NCBI GenBank assembly: GCA_963763485.1
Contig: CAVXOW010000003.1
Coordinates: 372,001-436,000 of the forward strand
Length of the DNA: 64,000 nt
Origin: CAWCKS01 sp963763485
GTDB taxonomy: Bacteria > Pseudomonadota > Alphaproteobacteria > Rhizobiales > Xanthobacteraceae
Direction of reading: 5' to 3'
Shown here one piece after another: positions 58,933 through 64,000 of the stretch. Numbering within the stretch: position 1 is the first letter of the stretch; every line of letters starts with the position of its first letter. A program made the translations under genes and the position numbers. The notes under the pieces are model-generated. The model made no database searches. It saw only the letters and a list, made by a program, of their open reading frames with translations, and was not told the DNA's origin.

Positions 58933-59159
58933 CTAAATGTGGTCACGCCGATGTCTCGAACAATTGGGCGGCGCGCAGGGTGTATAGCAGGAACTTTGCA
59001 TAACTAAAGCGGCTGGAGGGCCTCGGGTTCAACCGTTACCAGCCGGCGTGCTGGAAGAGGCGGTGCAGGCGACGGGCTGAGACTTGACGGGCTGGGACTT
59101 GGCGCATGCACCCGGATTTGGCACAAGGTGCCAACAAGTCCTTAAGGGAAAGTCACAGA

Positions 59160-60849
<1,690 letters not shown>

Positions 60850-61053
60850 TTTTTGGATTGCCGCGTCGAATTGCGGAAGCTCACGTATCGAGGGGAGCGC
60901 TAAGAGTTGCCCTCCCACCCTCGAAGAGGGCCGAAGTTCGCGATGCCCAGCAAGAAAATAGCGTTAGCTTGCCAAATTCAACTCTTGCGTGCGCGTCTTG
61001 GTCACTGGCACTTTTAGGGCGTCGGGACCAAGGCAGTCCGAGCGGAGCGAGAG

Positions 61054-63348
61054 GTGGCGGACGAGGGCAGGGGGCGGCGAGCGCGAACGACGACGTGGCA
61101 GCCGCGCGGCGCCGCGGCCGGTCAGGCACAGCCGTCATTCGGCCTGCTGTCGGAACGTATTCGGCGGATCGTCGAATGGCTGCGGGCCACGATCGCAGCG
61201 GAAGCCGCCAGGATCCAGCTCCTGCCGTGGATCGCGGTCAGCTTTGGCGCGGGCATCGTCCTCTATTTCACCGCCGAGCGCGAGCCACTGGTTTCCGTTG
61301 TGGCGCCGGTCGCTGGCCTCGCGTGCATCGTTGCCTTCCTGATCCGCCGCAGCCGGTTCTTCCCGGTGGCGGCACTGACCGCCGCGGTCTGCGCCGGCTT
61401 CGCCACTGCAACGGTTCGTACGACGATTGTCGCGCACGATGTGCTGGTGCGTCCGCTTTATTCGGTGGCGCTGTCAGGATTTGTCGAGGTCCGCGAAGAG
61501 CGCGAGAAGACCGATCGCTTCGTGCTGCGCGTGACCAGCATGGAGGATCTGCGCGGGTCGCGCCGCGCGCTGCCCGAGGTCCGGCGTGTCCGTCTGTCGG
61601 TGAAGAAAGGGACGGCGCCTGCGGTCGGCAGCTTCGCCGAGTTCAAGGCCGGCCTGTCGGCGCCACTCACGCCGCTTCGGCCCGGTTCATACGACTTCGC
61701 GCGCAATCTCTATTTCCAGCGCATCGGCGCCACCGGCTTTGTCCATGGACCGATCAAGGTCACCGCGCCACCGCAGGACGGTGGGCTGTGGCTGAAATAT
61801 GCCGTGATCGTCAACACGCTGCGCGACAGCATGGATGCCCGCATCCGGCAGAGCCTGAGCGGTGACAACCGCGCGATTGCGTCGGCACTGTTGAACGGCA
61901 AGCGCGACGCGATCTCGACGCCGGTCAACGATGCGATGTTCATATCCGGGCTCGGCCATGTGCTGTCGATCTCCGGCTATCACATGGCGGTGGTCGCCGG
62001 CATCGTGTTCTTTGTCGTGCGTGCGTTGCTGGCGTTGTTTCCGCCGCTGACGACAGGCTTCCCGGTGAAGAAGTGGGCGGCGGCCGCGGCGTTCGCGGCG
62101 TCGCTGTTCTATCTCCTGCTGTCGGGCAACGAAGTCGCGACCCAGCGCTCGTTTTTCATGACTGCGGTGGTGTTGATCGCGGTGATGGTCGACCGTCGCG
62201 CCATCACGTTCCGCACCCTCGCCGTGGCGGCGCTTGTCGTTCTGTTCTTCTCGCCCGAATCGATCGTCGATCCGAGCTTTCAGATGTCGTTCGCGGCGAC
62301 GCTCGGGCTCGTGGCGCTGGTCAACGGCGGCTTGCCGAAACTTGCGTCTGCCGGCGACAATTCCATCGTCGGCCGCATCGCGCTGTGGGGCGGGCGCGAA
62401 GTCATTTCGCTCGCCTTTGCATCGATGGTTGCAGGCCTTGCGACCACGCCATACGCGGCGTTCGTGTTCCACCGCGCCACGCCCTACGGAATTGTTGCCA
62501 ACCTGCTGGCGATGCCGGTGGTATCGGCATGGGTGATGCCGGCCGGCCTGCTCGGCATCGTTGCGATGCCGTTCGGCTTCGATGGCGTGTTCTGGCGGCT
62601 GATGGATGCTGGCCTCAACTGGATGGTCTGGGTCTCGCTGTGGGTGGCGTCGCTGCCCGGCGCGATCGGTCATGTTCCGGCGTTCGGCACCGGCGCGCTC
62701 GTGCTGGCAACGATCGGAATTCTGATGCTCGGTTTGCTCAAGACGTCGTTGCGCTGGAGCGGCGCCGTCGTCGTTGTGGCTGCCGTGGTGTGGGTGCTCA
62801 AGACACCGCAGCCGGACATTCTGGTCGGCGCCGACGGGACGACCGTTGCCGCGCGCAGCGCCGATGGACGGCTTCAGATGGTACAAACCCGCAAGGATTT
62901 GTTCCTGGCGAAAGAGTGGCTGGCGGCGGATGCCGACGCGCGTCTGGTGAACGATCCGTCGGTGATGCAAGGCGGCGCATGCGACGCCGCAGGCTGCGCG
63001 CTGAAACTGAGCGACGGCCGCTACGTCACCATTGCGCGGCGCGCCGATGCATTCGCCGATGACTGCGAGAAGGCGCTCGTCATCGTCACCTTTCGCCAGC
63101 CGCCACCTGGCTGTCGCGCGACGATCCTGGGCCGCGACCAACTGCGATCATCCGGCAGCATGGCGATCTGGCGGCGCGGCGATGGCCTTGTCATCGAGGC
63201 GGCGCGGCCGAAGGGCGCCGACCGGCCTTGGGCGCACACAGATGTGGCCGGGCAGGCAATACCGTCCGTGCAGGGAGAGACCGCGCCGTCGGCGCGGCCG
63301 GTCGACGCGACCCCGAGCGAACCTGAGGTCGCGCCTGACGATCAGTAG
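61054..63348 (+). CDS. comEC: ComEC/Rec2 family DNA-uptake-type protein
   Basis: Polytopic inner-membrane protein, 764 residues from a GTG at 61054, related to the channel that takes up single-stranded DNA in competent bacteria. Order: DUF4131-type N-terminal helices and OB-like domain (about 50-250), then the Competence domain with the core LGHVLSISGYHMAVVAGIVF and SGNEVATQRSFFMTAVVLI, then further helices. The C-terminal third is a beta-lactamase-like domain in full-length ComEC; here only a short, degenerate part (about 570-700) without the HxHxDH motif follows. It is common in alphaproteobacteria, where competence is mostly unproven. It converges on lexA. Confidence 0.85.
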   Translation: MADEGRGRRARTTTWQPRGAAAGQAQPSFGLLSERIRRIVEWLRATIAAEAARIQLLPWIAVSFGAGIVLYFTAEREPLVSVVAPVAGLACIVAFLIRRSRFFPVAALTAAVCAGFATATVRTTIVAHDVLVRPLYSVALSGFVEVREEREKTDRFVLRVTSMEDLRGSRRALPEVRRVRLSVKKGTAPAVGSFAEFKAGLSAPLTPLRPGSYDFARNLYFQRIGATGFVHGPIKVTAPPQDGGLWLKYAVIVNTLRDSMDARIRQSLSGDNRAIASALLNGKRDAISTPVNDAMFISGLGHVLSISGYHMAVVAGIVFFVVRALLALFPPLTTGFPVKKWAAAAAFAASLFYLLLSGNEVATQRSFFMTAVVLIAVMVDRRAITFRTLAVAALVVLFFSPESIVDPSFQMSFAATLGLVALVNGGLPKLASAGDNSIVGRIALWGGREVISLAFASMVAGLATTPYAAFVFHRATPYGIVANLLAMPVVSAWVMPAGLLGIVAMPFGFDGVFWRLMDAGLNWMVWVSLWVASLPGAIGHVPAFGTGALVLATIGILMLGLLKTSLRWSGAVVVVAAVVWVLKTPQPDILVGADGTTVAARSADGRLQMVQTRKDLFLAKEWLAADADARLVNDPSVMQGGACDAAGCALKLSDGRYVTIARRADAFADDCEKALVIVTFRQPPPGCRATILGRDQLRSSGSMAIWRRGDGLVIEAARPKGADRPWAHTDVAGQAIPSVQGETAPSARPVDATPSEPEVAPDDQ

Positions 63349-63353
63349 GGCGA

Positions 63354-64000
63354 TCAGTAACGGCGGAACAGGCTGATCAGCTTGCCCTGGATGCGCACGC
63401 GGTTGGGCGGCAGAATGCGCACCTCGTAGGCCGAGTTCGCGGGCTCCAGCGCGATCGAGGCGCCACGGCGGCGGAAGCGTTTCAGCGTGGCCTCCTCCTC
63501 GTCGATCAGAGCCACCACGATGTCGCCGGTCTCTGCGGCGTCGCTGCGCTGGATCAGCGCCATGTCACCGTCGAGAATGCCGGCCTCGACCATCGAGTCG
63601 CCGCGCACTTCGAGCGCGTAGTGTTCGCCCGACGCCAGCATCTCCGGTGGTACGTTGATGCTGTGGGTACGGGTCTGCAGCGCCTCGATCGGCGTGCCGG
63701 CGGCGATCCGGCCCATGACGGGTACCGTGACGGGGCGGCCGCCTTCGTCCTCGTTCGCAGAGCGGGTGACCCTGCCGAGGTTGCCTTCGATAACGCTCGG
63801 CGTGAAGCCGCGGCGGCCATTGGCGAGCCCCGCCTGCTGCGTTTCGGGCAACTTGATCACCTCGATCGCGCGCGCCCGGTTCGGCAGACGGCGAATGAAG
63901 CCGCGCTCCTCGAGCGCCGTAATCAGGCGATGGATGCCGGACTTCGAGCGCAGGTCGAGGGCATCCTTCATCTCGTCGAACGAGGGCGGGACGCCCGACT
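63354..64000 (-). CDS. lexA: SOS transcriptional repressor LexA (5' end outside window)
   Basis: Repressor of the DNA-damage (SOS) response that cleaves itself when RecA is activated. The visible part lacks only the first residues: [20 protein letters not shown] is the winged-helix recognition region, then comes the autocleavage site in [11 protein letters not shown] (Ala-Gly), the catalytic Ser in [16 protein letters not shown] and the Lys in [10 protein letters not shown]. It would regulate the LexA-type operator at 36649. The stop lies six bases from the comEC stop on the other strand. Confidence 0.95.
   Translation of the reverse strand, partial: SGVPPSFDEMKDALDLRSKSGIHRLITALEERGFIRRLPNRARAIEVIKLPETQQAGLANGRRGFTPSVIEGNLGRVTRSANEDEGGRPVTVPVMGRIAAGTPIEALQTRTHSINVPPEMLASGEHYALEVRGDSMVEAGILDGDMALIQRSDAAETGDIVVALIDEEEATLKRFRRRGASIALEPANSAYEVRILPPNRVRIQGKLISLFRRY

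Overview
The window is a GC-rich stretch of chromosome from an alphaproteobacterium, most likely a Bradyrhizobium or close relative in the Nitrobacteraceae/Bradyrhizobiaceae. The main clues are the gene order (nuo operon, birA-rnj-mce-proS-lolCD-dnaE, rpsB-tsf-pyrH-frr-uppS-cdsA-dxr-rseP-bamA-lpxD-fabZ-lpxA-lpxI-lpxB, gltA, gltX, comEC, lexA), a ribosomal protein S2 with the long C-terminal extension usual in this class, a DUF3551-type secreted protein, a LexA box of the alphaproteobacterial GTTC-N7-GTTC type, and several short dispersed palindromic repeats. I assign this from recognition of protein families, not from a database search. I saw no rRNA, tRNA, CRISPR array or insertion sequence.

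Positions 1-8.4 kb hold a cell-surface glycan locus: a minus-strand block of overlapping genes (one cut by the window edge and two glycosyltransferases), a GT9 heptosyltransferase-like gene, galE, a multi-pass GT87-type enzyme, another GT4 and a methyltransferase-like protein. A tartrate/D-malate-type dehydrogenase (8.5-9.6 kb) follows. From 9.8 to 26.1 kb is a complete 14-subunit complex I operon (nuoA-N) that also carries three genes that are not complex I subunits: an FkbM methyltransferase between nuoD and nuoE, and a DUF3291 protein plus a one-helix membrane protein between nuoF and nuoG. birA, rnj, mce, a DUF1467 gene, a periplasmic copper chaperone, proS and the lipoprotein exporter genes lolC/lolD follow.

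The 33.7-37.1 kb interval is the least ordinary part: small secreted, lipoprotein and membrane ORFs, degenerate repeats, two repeat-bounded units of about equal length, and a 32-residue membrane microprotein with a strong promoter overlapped by a LexA box. This last gene is too short for most gene callers and is the best candidate here for something undescribed. dnaE and the translation/envelope cluster (rpsB to lpxB) run to 55.8 kb and link translation factors, undecaprenyl and phospholipid synthesis, outer-membrane protein assembly and lipid A synthesis. gltA and gltX lie on the minus strand, glnS and comEC on the plus strand, and lexA is cut by the right edge.

Five housekeeping genes (rnj, tsf, dxr, gltX, glnS) each carry one small frameshift that restores a full-length, well-conserved protein when corrected. 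Because several are normally essential, uncorrected assembly errors are the likeliest explanation. Start codons quoted here are often internal to longer open frames and were chosen by family alignment, Shine-Dalgarno sequence or overlap with the previous stop.
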